Origin: Isoetes taiwanensis
Taxonomy: Eukaryota > Streptophyta > Lycopodiopsida > Isoetales > Isoetaceae
DNA: 64,000 nucleotides
Direction of reading: 5' to 3'
NCBI GenBank assembly: GCA_021234155.1
Contig: JAJEKV010000035.1
Location: forward strand, 4,790,224-4,854,223
Positions 53,905 through 64,000 of the stretch are shown in pieces; the stretch's first letter is position 1; each line of letters opens with the position of its first letter. A program made the translations under genes and the position numbers. The notes beneath the pieces are model-generated. The model saw only the letters and a list, made by a program, of their open reading frames with translations, was not told the DNA's origin and ran no database searches.

Positions 53905-53955
53905 TCACCCTTCGGCCACGGAGGGCAAACCTCCGTGCGCAGCACCTTGTTTTTA
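53905..53955 (+). mobile_element. Helitron-like 3' terminus (candidate)
   Basis: The plus strand has the hairpin cacggagg-gcaaa-cctccgtg followed by cgcagcacc and CTTGT. Layout and hairpin match plant Helitron 3' ends, but the last four bases are CTTG rather than CTRR. If real, the element would extend left and could have carried the exon-like islands at 44.4-46.4 kb. Confidence 0.4.
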
Positions 53956-54024
53956 TAGCAGCCCATTCAATTGTTTTAGGGATATATGGTCTATGGTTTC
54001 ATGAATTTTTATTTTTACATCCAT

Positions 54025-54064
54025 ATCAAATCCCCCTGGAAACCCCCTGTTATTTTGCTACATA
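54025..54064. repeat. Dispersed repeat R1, copy 3 (partial)
   Basis: It shares atccccctggaaaccccct and acatattc with the R1 copies at 9.6 and 20.3 kb and ends where block Y copy 2 begins. Confidence 0.4.
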
Positions 54065-54065
54065 T

Positions 54066-54670
54066 TCTTTCCAGAAGTGGTAAAACACTTGTTGGGGCAT
54101 CATGCAAAGATCAAACCCAGTCTCTAAAATAATCCTATTACACATTTGCAGAAAAATGGAGCAGAGGTGCCAAGATCAAATTGCAAAAGGCAACAAAAAG
54201 ATACGAAGTTGCAAATATACGACCAGTCAAAGCAAACAATTGAATATCTAATATTACCTTATGCTTTTCCTCAAGAATATGATGCAGAGATAATTGCAAA
54301 ACACGTCTGCAATAAATCATCCCTGCTAGCTGTTGAACGACTGTATTCCATAATTTGTAACCAAATAATCTTATAAGTGAGCATCATAAGAACTCCTATA
54401 ATACAAACGCTTGGACATGCTTTGTGTTGCATGCATCCGAAACAAAGGAAATACTGGATTTTGCAATCAAATTATAGCACATGCACACATAAATCCAAAA
54501 GGACCTATTTCCTTCTGTTACGGAAACAAAATGGCGATAGAGATAGAGAGGCATATACCGTCATCCCGTGGCATCTATGCTGTGGAGCTATAAATTCCTA
54601 ATCCGACAACAATAGATACCCATAACAAACTTTCACGATTTTTAGAAAATCAGAATACTTCCTGGCTATC
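54066..54670. repeat. Segmental duplication, block Y copy 2
   Basis: Partner of 41156-42115 without the MITE and LINE tail. Homology stops near 54670-54700, before the T-run of the next LINE. Confidence 0.85.
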
Positions 54671-54715
54671 TAAAACCCTAAAAACCACCTTAGAAAAAAA
54701 TCCTAAAAGTTTTTT

Positions 54716-55340
54716 TTTTTTTTTTTGAAGGACTTGAGCCTTTATTATCCAGAGAAAGTTACAGAGTACAATGGGGACTAATAACTCAAATGTCCACCAG
54801 AGCAAAACCACCCCACTCAAATACAACATCTAAACAATATGAAGAGCAAGCAAAAACTCATAAGTAAGTATGAATCTGAAGATAGTGCTCCCAAATACGG
54901 CTCTTCACCTCATTAGCAATTGATGAGCACCTGAATGCTTTGACAATTCGTTGTTGGGCATCAAGAAGGACCTGTGCATCTGAACAAGCAAGACCTTTGA
55001 ATATGAGAAGATTCCTTCTTTTCCAGATGGACCAGATGATCCATGCAGAAGCCAAATGAAACGCCCTTTTTGTCAAATTATCCCAACTACTTGGATAAAC
55101 TGCTAATAACACCTACTGGCTATTCAAATTGCAATGAAAGAGGCCTTGAAGCCACAACCAAGCATGTCTGACATGTCTACATAGGAAGAAGCAATGCTCA
55201 ATTGTCTCGTCCCTCTGTGCTGCACATAAGGGACAAAGTGCAGACACCTCTGGACGAAGAGTTTTTCACTAGCGGGAATACCAAATTTAAAAAATAGATA
55301 TGTCCCTTGTCATATAACCATTTGGAAGGCTTACTTGAAG
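54716..55340 (-). mobile_element. LINE 3' fragment (same family as 4.7 and 8 kb)
   Basis: The T-run at 54716-54733 is the poly-A of a minus-strand copy. The frame 55112-54858 encodes LLAVYPSSW, the WIIWSIWKRR block and the C-terminus. Upstream, 55250-55130 encodes the finger CPLCAAQRDETIEHCFFLC, interrupted by a stop. The right boundary near 55340 is approximate; no target-site duplication was found. Confidence 0.75.
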
Positions 55341-55430
55341 AAATCTAGCGTGTTCTCTACAAAGCTGATAAAGAAGCATCAAAGATCATATGGTCTAATT
55401 ATTGATTCTTATAGTTGATGTCACATTTAA

Positions 55431-55870
55431 TTTAAGGGTCTAAACAGAATTTGAACCCACTACCTCTGGAGTGATAGCTGTGCATCCTAACCGAAAAGGC
55501 CACGATGATTTGAATGAAACCAAATCACACGCTCCAGACCTGATAGTTAATCGTCACACTATCCTCCCCTCAAGGCCCCCTCTCCTTGAAGGCTTGCAAC
55601 CGGGGGAATTGGGGGCAGACCAACTCGATCCGCAAGGGACTGAAATCAAGGAGTGTGACGACAACCATCTGGACCTCCAACCCTATTACGGGTTGCCCAC
55701 ACCACTAGGGCATGAGTTATCCAAATCATGCTGTCACATTTAAGGGTCTAAACAGGACGTGAACCCACTACCTCTGGAGTGGTAGGTGTGCATCCTAACC
55801 GAAAAGGCCACGATGATTTAGATGAAACTAAATCACATGCTCCAGACCTGATAGTTAATCGTCACAGTTG
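55431..55870 (-). mobile_element. Two tRNA-derived SINE copies flanking a unique spacer
   Basis: Nearly identical ~130-bp blocks lie at 55431-55560 and 55740-55866. On the minus strand each has GGCCTTTTCGGTTAGGATGC (A-box region) and GTGGGTTCA (B-box), then a body ending at taagggtctaaacag on the plus strand. The spacer of about 180 bp contains a C-rich tract (ctcccctcaaggccccctct). They may be the two ends of one small repeat-flanked element rather than independent SINEs. Confidence 0.6.
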
Positions 55871-57183
55871 AACTTCAAGATCTTAACTTTCGTTCATCAA
55901 TAAACATCACTAGCTACGTAAACACTAAGTCTTCAGCCTATAATTTTTGAATTAACTCAAATTTTTAAGTTCTATGTGTTAATCCTCTGGTCGTGGTTGT
56001 ACATCATCTTTAAATCTAGTTAATTGCATGGTTACGCACTAATCACACTATATGCAAGTTTATAGAGTAATTTTCTATGTAGATATAAGTAGAATGCATC
56101 ATTCATTATCTCGTGATACTTATAGATGGTGATTTTGGAGCATATTAAACATATAATTTTGTCTCCTATGTAAGAAATTCTCTATTAGATTTTGAAGTTG
56201 ATATAACTTTTGAATACTTCAAAAAAACAAAACATGAAATTCCATTGATCGAATTCTAGAGAAGGCGAGATTCTAGAGGGGGCGAGCATGCATGTCTCGC
56301 ATGCATGCATTGCATGCCTTCTCCAGGGAAAAAATTAAGGAACTTTTATATTCAAAGTGGTGAAATAGGCTTGGCTAACCTATGCCAAAAGTCGAGGTAA
56401 AAGCTTCTAATGTTTAGCTAAATTTTCCAAATTTTGCCACCTATACTTTCTTACGTTTGGCTAAACTTTTATTTTGAAAAAAAAAAAATCTTCTATCTTT
56501 TGACTATTTTGCACTAATTCAAAATCTAAATATTAACTGACCATAATAAATATAAAGGCTATGGGATAATTTGGTTAAAGTACATTAAAATTTGACATAA
56601 AAGCTTCTAAGTTTTGGCTAAACTTTCCAAATTTTGGCAGTTACACTTTCTTGCGATTAGCTAAAGTCGGACGAAATGGAGGTGGGGCGTGAAATAGACT
56701 TGGCTAAAATTTTATTTTTTTTAGCACAAAAAGAGCCATAGTTTAGCCAATGTTTTTCCAAACAAAGCCAAAATTTTGCCATTTAGCTAAGTTTAGCCAC
56801 TAATTTTTTCCATGGCCTTCTCTGGTTGTGAGATCGCTATATTAGGCGGGGTTCTTCATCAACGTCTCATCGGTGCTTCCTCTTCTCTCTTAGCAGTACC
56901 TTATTCTCTATTCTTTGAAATCCACCCTCCCCCCCTTTAATTGTTTAATGTATTTGTCGTCTGGCACGCGTGACTAGCCCCTCTATTTGAAGAGGTTTTT
57001 GTTTTGTTGTCGCATGGCATGCGTGATCAGCCCCTCCACTTTGGAGGTTTGTTTTGTCACATTTGTTCTAGTGTCGGTGATGTGCAGGTACATGTTAGCA
57101 AGCGACGGCAACAACAGCTTTGACTTCTCCATTCGTGGGTTTTTTAGGAGCGAATTCTCAGCCTTACGTTTGTCCAAGCCCCT
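55871..57183. other. No gene recognised; local imperfect repeats
   Basis: AT-rich. The block aaaagcttctaa...ggctaaacttt at about 56399-56470 is repeated near 56600-56660, and gaaata(g/g)(g/a)cttggcta occurs at 56363 and 56692. A gcatgcatg-rich palindromic patch lies near 56285-56320. Confidence 0.4.
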
Positions 57184-57264
57184 TGCCGAAAGCTTATCAC
57201 TAGGGTTTTTCCTCAAAAACCCGAAAGGGCGGGGCTTTTTAATCCCGATGATAAGCTTTCGGCA
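57184..57264 (+). repeat. Hairpin core H3 with 16-bp perfect outer arms
   Basis: The arms tgccgaaagcttatca (57184-57199) and tgataagctttcggca (57249-57264) are perfect inverted repeats. Between them lies the core ggtttttcctcaaaaacccg / aaagggcggggctttttaat. The core matches H1, H2 and H4; the arms match none of them. Confidence 0.8.
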
Positions 57265-58190
57265 GGTACACAGACCAAACACCTATTAGCATTGTATTTC
57301 ATGGGGTCCAAGTTGTATAATTGGATATTCCCTTTATTTTTCTTCGTGGGTAGTTTGCATGTGTGCGGCTATCCACTATCCACCATTGTAGAAAATCTGC
57401 TGAGAAGAATGAGAAGCCTATCTATCGTGAGGTTTTTATCATTTTCATGCGAGCCCCATTCTAGAATTGTACTTTATATAGTTAACAACTCATGGCCACA
57501 AGAATTAAGCCAAAACTCATGATAATAAGAGAGAAATAATTCCTAAATTGCAAGGAGCATTTTTAAATATAATATGGTTTGACGGCTTCCACAGATGTTA
57601 GATGATAGCAACCAAAGCAATGTGTTTTATCATTACTAGACAAATATTTCTAATTTTAGCAAGGTCTAGGTTTGTTTATGCTAGAAAAAGTCCTAGATTG
57701 TTGCAGAAACTATCAAATTCTCTAACATTTGTATAATCACAATACATAGATGAATTCATTTGTCTTGAAATTCTCAAAGCTCATTAAGAATAAAGTAAAG
57801 ATTGATATGGCGACGAAATATTGTGAAATTGAAACTTCTATTCTCAGATATATTGGTTTAAGTGGCAGTGGGTCAGCTGGACCAATTCTAGTCCATGAAT
57901 CAAGAATGGTCTCCGGGACCACTCTAGTGTAAGGATATTTTACTTAATTTTCTAGCTATATAGCTGGTAACATTGGGGTATAAAATTGCTACCGGGTAGC
58001 AAAAATCACCATCTGGATGTCGCCAGGGATCTTTAAACACATAACATTCAGTGCTTATTCGGACAAGCGTATGACAAAGTAATTTTTTGGATGCTTCACA
58101 AGACTTCTTCATGAAACTGACTCAAACTTGACCTCAACATTTTCGCATTTTCAATCTAATGGAACAGACATCATTACATTTTACAAGAAA
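57265..58190. other. No gene recognised
   Basis: AT-rich, with short frames only. Confidence 0.35.
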
Positions 58191-58226
58191 CTTATCGCGG
58201 CGGCGCCGCCAAGGCCGCCGCGAACG
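58183..58226. repeat. GC-rich perfect hairpin
   Basis: The stems cgcggcggc (58196-58204) and gccgccgcg (58214-58222) follow the lead-in acaagaaacttat, which also occurs at 5159 and, diverged, at 60130. It is isolated in AT-rich DNA. Confidence 0.6.
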
Positions 58227-61200
58227 TTTCTCTTTCCCAGCTTTTGTATACACTCATAACCTTATTCGGATCATAATTTTTTTTTTTGCAACATTTGTCT
58301 TAATGTCAGTTTAAAACTAGAGTAATTTTGAAAAGTATGCACTAGTGGATTGCATAGTTAAGGACTTGAAAGAAAGACGCCAGTTCCTTGATTGTCGAGA
58401 ATGGAAGCACCATTGCATTGTCTCTGGCCCTTTGCTCTTATATACATCCCCTACGTTAGGTAGCAAGATCACACACAATATAAAAGAGGGCTATAATAAT
58501 GTTTGTTGTTCTATTCTATTTTTATTATTATAAGTCTCGACAATAACTACACAGAGGCAACACGAAGATGGTGCAAAAGCCTATGGTGTTTAATTCTGGT
58601 GACCAACGTGGAAGTTGGGCCTTCATTTTTACTTGAGGATTAATAAAATGATGCCACGTGGCATTTATGGAAATTGGCTTCCACATTCTGGCAACATCAA
58701 TAACAGGTTTTCCAGAAATCAACGATGATTTTATGCAGCCCATTCCCTTGTTTTTGCCATCTTCATCTCCAATCAATCCACACTGGAGTTCAAGCACAGG
58801 ACCGGACCAATTCACGCCAAAGTCTAAGCGCAGGACCGGACATAGCCAGGCTTCTGATCTCTCTTGTGAAATCATAGGCAAATATAGAAATACTACCATT
58901 GCTATGGCAGGTTTCACAGGCTACAGATTAATCTCGAAAAGCCAAGCCCTCTCAAATATCACTTCGATTTATGAAGCCGTGTTTTTCCACCGCCTACAGA
59001 AGCCTTACCTTCTCAAACCAGCACCTCCTTTTATGAAGCCCCTATTTTAGCACCGCCTAATAGAAGCCCCTGTTTTTGCTCCATAAAAATCCCCTGGTTC
59101 TGCTTACGAAAATCCCCTGTTCTGCAGAGAAATCCTCTGTTTTTTTTCCTTTCTTGTCAGACTTGCTTCCATTTATTTCTTCTCGGACCCTTTCTCTTTA
59201 CCTCCATTCTACCATAGAGCAAAAGGTTTCGAACATGCATTACCAAGAACGTACAGCTCTATTCTCTGGTCTCCATAGATCTGCTAAGAACCTGCTGCAA
59301 GAAAACTGCTTTGTTTTTTTCCTTTTGATCTGAGCCCAAATAGCTCCGTTGAACTTTATACAGCTGATCAGAGCATATGCCAGAGAGTGCTTAAGAATGC
59401 GATTGCCAGAAGAAGCTGTGATTAGGAATGTCCACTGCCATAGAAAGATGACACGTCAGGGAAAGAACGATTAGGGCAACAACCGGATTCGATGGATCTT
59501 CTAGAATGGAGTGGTGAAGCTGGTTGTGGAATCTTCTAGAATGGAGTGGTGAAGCTGACCAAATGTTGTCTGGAATGGAAGTCGCGCCTCTTAACAGACT
59601 CTGTAAATCCAAGAAGGGAATTCCATTGGATGCACCTAAGTTAAGGCCCTTGAGCCTTGTATGCCCACTGTTTATAGCTTCAGAAAATGCCTTCTTCTTT
59701 GCTCACCAATGTTATTCCTGTATAAGCCCAAATAGAGCAAACCACAGTCGGGGCTTTTATGCATCCTCTGTCCGTTATGCTGTTATTTTTTTAGATCCAC
59801 ATAGATTACGGCGCGATTACTGAGCAGGGCATTACTCAGCTCTTTAATTCCTCTATCATCTATTTCATTTCGGCTGATATCAAGCAGAGATAGAGGAATA
59901 TGATGCACATTGATCTAGCTTATTAATGTGCTGAGCCCCTCGTTTGTGAGCCCGGATCCACCAGCAAAGCATACCGGCAAAGCAGCGGCAGAGCACGAAA
60001 CAGGGGAATAAGTGCAGAAATTGACACCGTTTTTTTAGTCTTTAGCTTCCATCGCCAGGAGTCACTACCAGAAATGTTCAAAAAATATTACTATCTCAAA
60101 CAAAAAATAAGACTGCATTATCTTAACATATACAAGAATTTAGCGCCGGCAGAGCTGGCGCCTTATGCTCCTTTGGGGGCCGAATTTAAGTGAAGCCTGG
60201 TGAAGCCACTGGTCAAATATTTGGTGAAGCTCCTAGGTAAACTCTCCCATGTGATATCTTGATGAAGCGTAGTGAAATCATTGGTTAGTTATTTGATTAA
60301 CTTTCTAGGCAAACTGCTGCTCAAGTTCTGGTGAAACTCCAAAACATGATGTAGGGTTGGCAACTTAAAGATGTTGCTATGGACCCTTGGAGAATATGCA
60401 TATTTACCAATGATTTCGCGAGAACAATGTGTTGTTTTATTGGTAGAATGGTAGGTTGGAGATGATTAAGTCTTAGCGTAGAATTACTAAATGAATTTGC
60501 TCTTTCAAATTTGTTTTATTGATAGATATTACATAGGCTAAATTTAAAGCAAAGAGACGATGGCATCATTTAAAAAATATTGAAAATTTGCTGACCATAC
60601 AACAACACGATTTGCGACATACTGAATTGGATAATTGTGTTACGTAACAATCAAAATAATGACACCTAAAATATCTCCTTACATGGCAAAAGGGAAGCAT
60701 TTATTGCTCATAGTTGGGTAGTGGTTGTGTGTAGTGTATGTGATAGTATAGTGTAACGGTGTAATGTGTGTAGTGTAGTGCATGTGTAGTGTGTGTAGTC
60801 TATCGTATAGTGTGTGTAGTATGTGTATTATACCATATAGTGTGTGTAGTGACATGTAGTCGTGATGGGGATAGTTCTCTTAGCAATGTATCAGGACACT
60901 ATATTCTAACACGGTGTGGACTTAGTTTTCTTAGCAATGCATCAAGACACTATGGATAGAGGCAACCTATTCTAACACGGCATCGACTTAATAAACTATT
61001 TGCTTACAAATACGAAAGTCCACAGCAATATTTTATTCCAACAAATATTGTTTGTTCTACAACAAAAAGTGACTATTCGTTTAAGGTGGCCAATGTTGGA
61101 CATATTTCCATAAGCTTAAAGTTGACATTAGAATCTCCATAGCAAGAATACGCAATACCTCAAGAATACGCAACACCTCCTTGCTAGAGACATCTCTGCT

Positions 61201-62690
61201 GTTGAAGCCTACATTCATGGTCTTGGTTTTATATCACAGTAAACTGCTATACATTATTATGTTCACACTAGTCTCATCTGTTAGCATGCATTATACATTA
61301 AAAGTATAAGCTAATTTTTAAGATAAATTGAGGCATATGAGTCTCTTAACAACCTCTTAACAAAACATGATATAGCAGAGATTCCTTAATAGCTTGTGTA
61401 TGTAAGGACTCATAATATATCATCTTACAAATAGATACATTTGCAACAGTTGATTGCCTTGTCAGGCTTCGCAAAGCTGTTTTCATGGTAGTGCACTCAC
61501 CATCAGAACCATATATATGTTTTTCTCGTGGCAGATCATAACCATTTATTAGTCTAAGATTTCAGACTTATCGAACCTAATAAAGGAAGATATTTATCGT
61601 TAAGTCAGAAACTCATATACATCCTTTAAGAAATGAACCAAATATAGCACAAATAAGTTACGAAGAAGCATTCTGCAACACCTTCTCTGTCCACATGTAA
61701 GCTATGCATATTCATAACAAACCAAGACTTAACTATATTGTCACTTTGAACAAAAAAGATTGCTTTTCGCCACCAATTTGCAAACTTACCACAAACATTT
61801 TATGTGGTTGAGGCATCGAATGGCCTGTAAAATGGAAAGGCTTAGTGTCAAACTTTGTATAATGATATGGAAAGAAGCATTTAGGGAAGACGCTGGACAA
61901 AGTAAAGTATTTACAAATCTTGATAGCTACGGCGTGCCAGAATATCTGCATGCAATATCGACATCTGCTGCAGTGAATGAATGGTTTAAGTTCTTGTTAT
62001 AGTCTATGTGACCGATCTGTCGAAGGTTGCCATCTTCAAAAATCTGAATCACATTTATAAAAGGCATAAGCACTGATTCTATCATATTTATAAGTAGTAA
62101 TAGTTAGTAACAAACAGATCTGGAGAGCAAGGGAAAAGCTAACTTAAATGATGAACTGCCTTGTCTAACATGAAATAATGGACTTGACTGTTTAGACTAA
62201 CAATAATAACTAAGAACAAATTCAAGGTTCAAGTTGTACTCTTGATTCTAGGGCCAGAATATCCATGTCCATATGCTGAAATTATCACATTGTATGATAG
62301 GTCTACCCATGTATGCTTGGCAACTGCATGCATGAACTATTCAGACTTGGGCTACAGAAATTTGAAGCAAGATGACTTTCTAGATGCAAGTTGTGCCACC
62401 ATCGTGTGAAGGAAATCAGATGCAAATGTCTGCTCGTATGGACTATTTGCCCCAAAAATCAGACGCACTCAACAAAGTTCCAGGCTTGGTAAAGCAATAT
62501 ACCCTGTGTCTTTAAGCTCTGGCTGCGGCATTTAAGAAACTGCTTCACGCTCAATTTCCTAAACAAATAAAGCTAAAATGAAACTGCGCCTCATTTTAGT
62601 GCAGACCCTAAACAGAACAGGGTTTTTTAGATCATAATTTATGAAGAAATGCAGAATCGGCCGCAGTCGGGAAGCAAACATTTAATCGAT
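58227..62690. other. Long stretch with no gene recognised
   Basis: Overlapping frames at 58528-59050 on both strands have no family match. From 58960 to 59130 short phrases resembling agaagcccctgtttttgc recur irregularly. A 27-bp perfect direct repeat (atcttctagaatggagtggt...) lies at 59496-59522 and 59531-59557. A GC hairpin-like word gcgccggcagagctggcgcc is at about 60138-60158. A GT-rich tgtgtagtg tract spans 60730-60865. Confidence 0.4.
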
Positions 62691-62783
62691 ATCCCTTACA
62701 ACTCTAGACTACCTACAATGCAACAGGGCTGGGACTTTGCCAATTGGTATCCCTTACAACTCTGGACTACCTACAATGCAACA
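62691..62783. repeat. 35-bp direct repeat, 58 bp apart
   Basis: The block atcccttacaactct.gact...acaatgcaaca occurs at 62691-62725 and 62749-62783 with one mismatch. Confidence 0.8.
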
Positions 62784-64000
62784 CTTTGCCCCTCTTTGAG
62801 GCCATAACATTGCATTAACTCCTGTAAGATTATACTGGAGATGTGTAATGAACCAACGTCAGGCCAAGAACCGCACCAAAGGCTTGAATCACAGAAAAAA
62901 TAAATGGATCAAAGAACAAAGCAGCATAGGACGCATCACCTATAGAACAAAAGGAAGTGTATGGCCTCTTCAGATAAGAACATTCCCAAAGTCGGATCTG
63001 GAGGCGGAAGCTGGGAAACAAAACAGGGGCACGCACCGCCATGCGCAAAACAGGGGCACGCACAAGTCCAAACCATTCAGTGTATTTTTTTACTTTCCCA
63101 CCAAAATGCTCTGCCTTGTGTGCGCAATTCGAGCTAGCTTGTCTAGATCCACTACATCCATGGCTAGAATCAGAATCATAATTTTCTGGCGGAAGAATTC
63201 ATATAAATACCAATGCTGCAAATTTTATATAGCCCAATGATTCATTACTAACCCTGTCATTCGCTACCAGGGCCTGTGCCTTATCCAGTCCAAAGGCTTA
63301 TTCATGGCTTTTGCTTTGCCAAAGCGACCTAGCTCCTCAATTGGCTCGCAAAGAATCTACTGGGTGTGCTTCAATTCCGCAACCAGTATAAGCCCTTCGT
63401 CCAAATAACTGTGTGTCTGGTTGCAGAGACACAAGGGTTTAGCACCCCAAATAACCGTTATACGTATAGAACTCCATCAGTGATCACGCTTGGCTTCCCC
63501 AAACAAACACCCCTGCTCGTCCTTTGAGTCCGCAAAGGATTGCCGGAAAACATTCTGATTCCAAATGTAATTTTGTTTGGATTTTTTTTGCCCTGAAACA
63601 TTTATTTTTGGATTTTGTTTGGGCGGAAATAACTTTTTTTTTTGCTACTAATCATCCTATCCTATCCTATATTATAATGTTTTAGTGCAAGTAATGGACC
63701 ACGCCCTAAAATTTTGGACGGTAAGGATTTGATTGGGATTAGGATCAGACGGTAAGGATTTGACCGGGCCTAAGATCAGACGATTTAGGGTTGTTTTTTT
63801 TACCTTCCGCTCTTATTCTACTTGTGACATCTATGAATCTTCGACTTTGACTAATCTGGCGATGGCAAATCTCCTGCTCTTCACTTCTCGGTGATTCGGT
63901 GATGGCAGTTTTGCAAGACAGAACGGCTTCAGAGTGGATATGGCTATGACTATAGGGTTTCTTCTAACATCAACTATCCGATGTTGCTTTTCGGAGTTGT
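62784..64000. other. No gene recognised
   Basis: A 130-codon plus frame (62848-63240) and others lack known motifs. A short aacaggggcacgcac repeat occurs near 63022 and 63050, a tatcc run near 63655-63668, and ggacggtaaggatttga is repeated near 63718 and 63750. Confidence 0.4.

Larger units (their letters stand above)
43894..54064. mobile_element. 10.2-kb composite segment interrupting the duplicated X-Y unit
   Basis: Copy 1 shows X and Y joined at cgtctagtct|ttccttccag (about 41140-41155). In copy 2 the same junction is split by 43894-54064. The segment starts with a 65-bp direct repeat pair, contains exon-like islands (44.4-46.4 kb) and the nested L1-type LINE (47.1-53.8 kb), and ends after a Helitron-like hairpin and repeat R1. 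Without the LINE it is about 3.5 kb. A gene-capturing DNA transposon is one explanation. Deletion of this interval from copy 1 is the alternative. Confidence 0.55.

Noticed and set aside
58528-59050. Overlapping 129/130-codon frames on both strands
   Set aside because: No motif, splice or repeat evidence favours either strand.
60730-60865. Telomere-like repeat
   Set aside because: The tgtgtagtg-rich tract is irregular and does not match TTTAGGG or other telomere units.

Overview
The window looks like nuclear DNA of a large, repeat-rich land plant genome. It is AT-rich and mostly non-coding. It carries a Ty1/copia element primed by initiator Met-tRNA, plant L1-type LINE remnants (DUF4283-like ORF1 with a CCHC knuckle), tRNA-derived SINEs, MITEs and Helitron-like ends. 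Two components are unusual for a seed plant: a tyrosine-recombinase (DIRS-order) retroelement with split direct repeats, and a LINE whose ORF1 protein is coiled-coil/RRM-like and whose tail is a microsatellite. I therefore lean towards a fern or another seedless plant. This is inference: no rRNA, organelle or marker gene is present.

Layout. 1-1.5 kb: 5' part of a copia element on the minus strand (LTR, primer-binding site, broken gag). 2-3.7 kb: tandem repeats. 4.7-9.1 kb: truncated LINE 3' ends (one with a clear target-site duplication), SINE heads, a MITE candidate and a 1-Cys peroxiredoxin relic. 9.6-19.3 kb: mostly non-coding, with a long-TIR fold-back element and small exon-like islands on the plus strand. 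19.5-25.2 kb: LINE fragment and a LINE with both ORFs intact (family A). 25.4-28.0 kb: GC-rich, decayed LINE (family B). 28.7-29.2 kb: Helitron-type hairpins. 29.2-35.9 kb: complete DIRS-order element in the order A1-gag-pol-YR-B1-A2-B2. 36.7-37.6 kb: second family B copy. 38-43.9 kb: a 99-bp coding-like duplication, a SINE and a 1.8-kb segmental duplication. 43.9-54.06 kb: about 10.2 kb that interrupts the second duplicate; it holds exon-like islands and a full-length, degenerate L1-type LINE (6.7 kb, 14-bp target-site duplication). 54-64 kb: rest of the duplicate, LINE and SINE relics, a perfect-arm hairpin element, and long stretches without recognisable genes.

How the parts relate. The window is a record of nested transposition. 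LINE A encodes its own endonuclease and reverse transcriptase and could be active. A SINE at 39 kb shares its tail with LINE A and B, so it was probably copied by such an enzyme. The DIRS-order element has an uninterrupted recombinase but two in-frame TGA codons in pol. A 50-bp hairpin core occurs four times: twice inside family B 3'UTRs and twice elsewhere, with locus-specific inverted arms. Paralogous copies supply empty sites that date several insertions. No intact single-copy host gene could be named.
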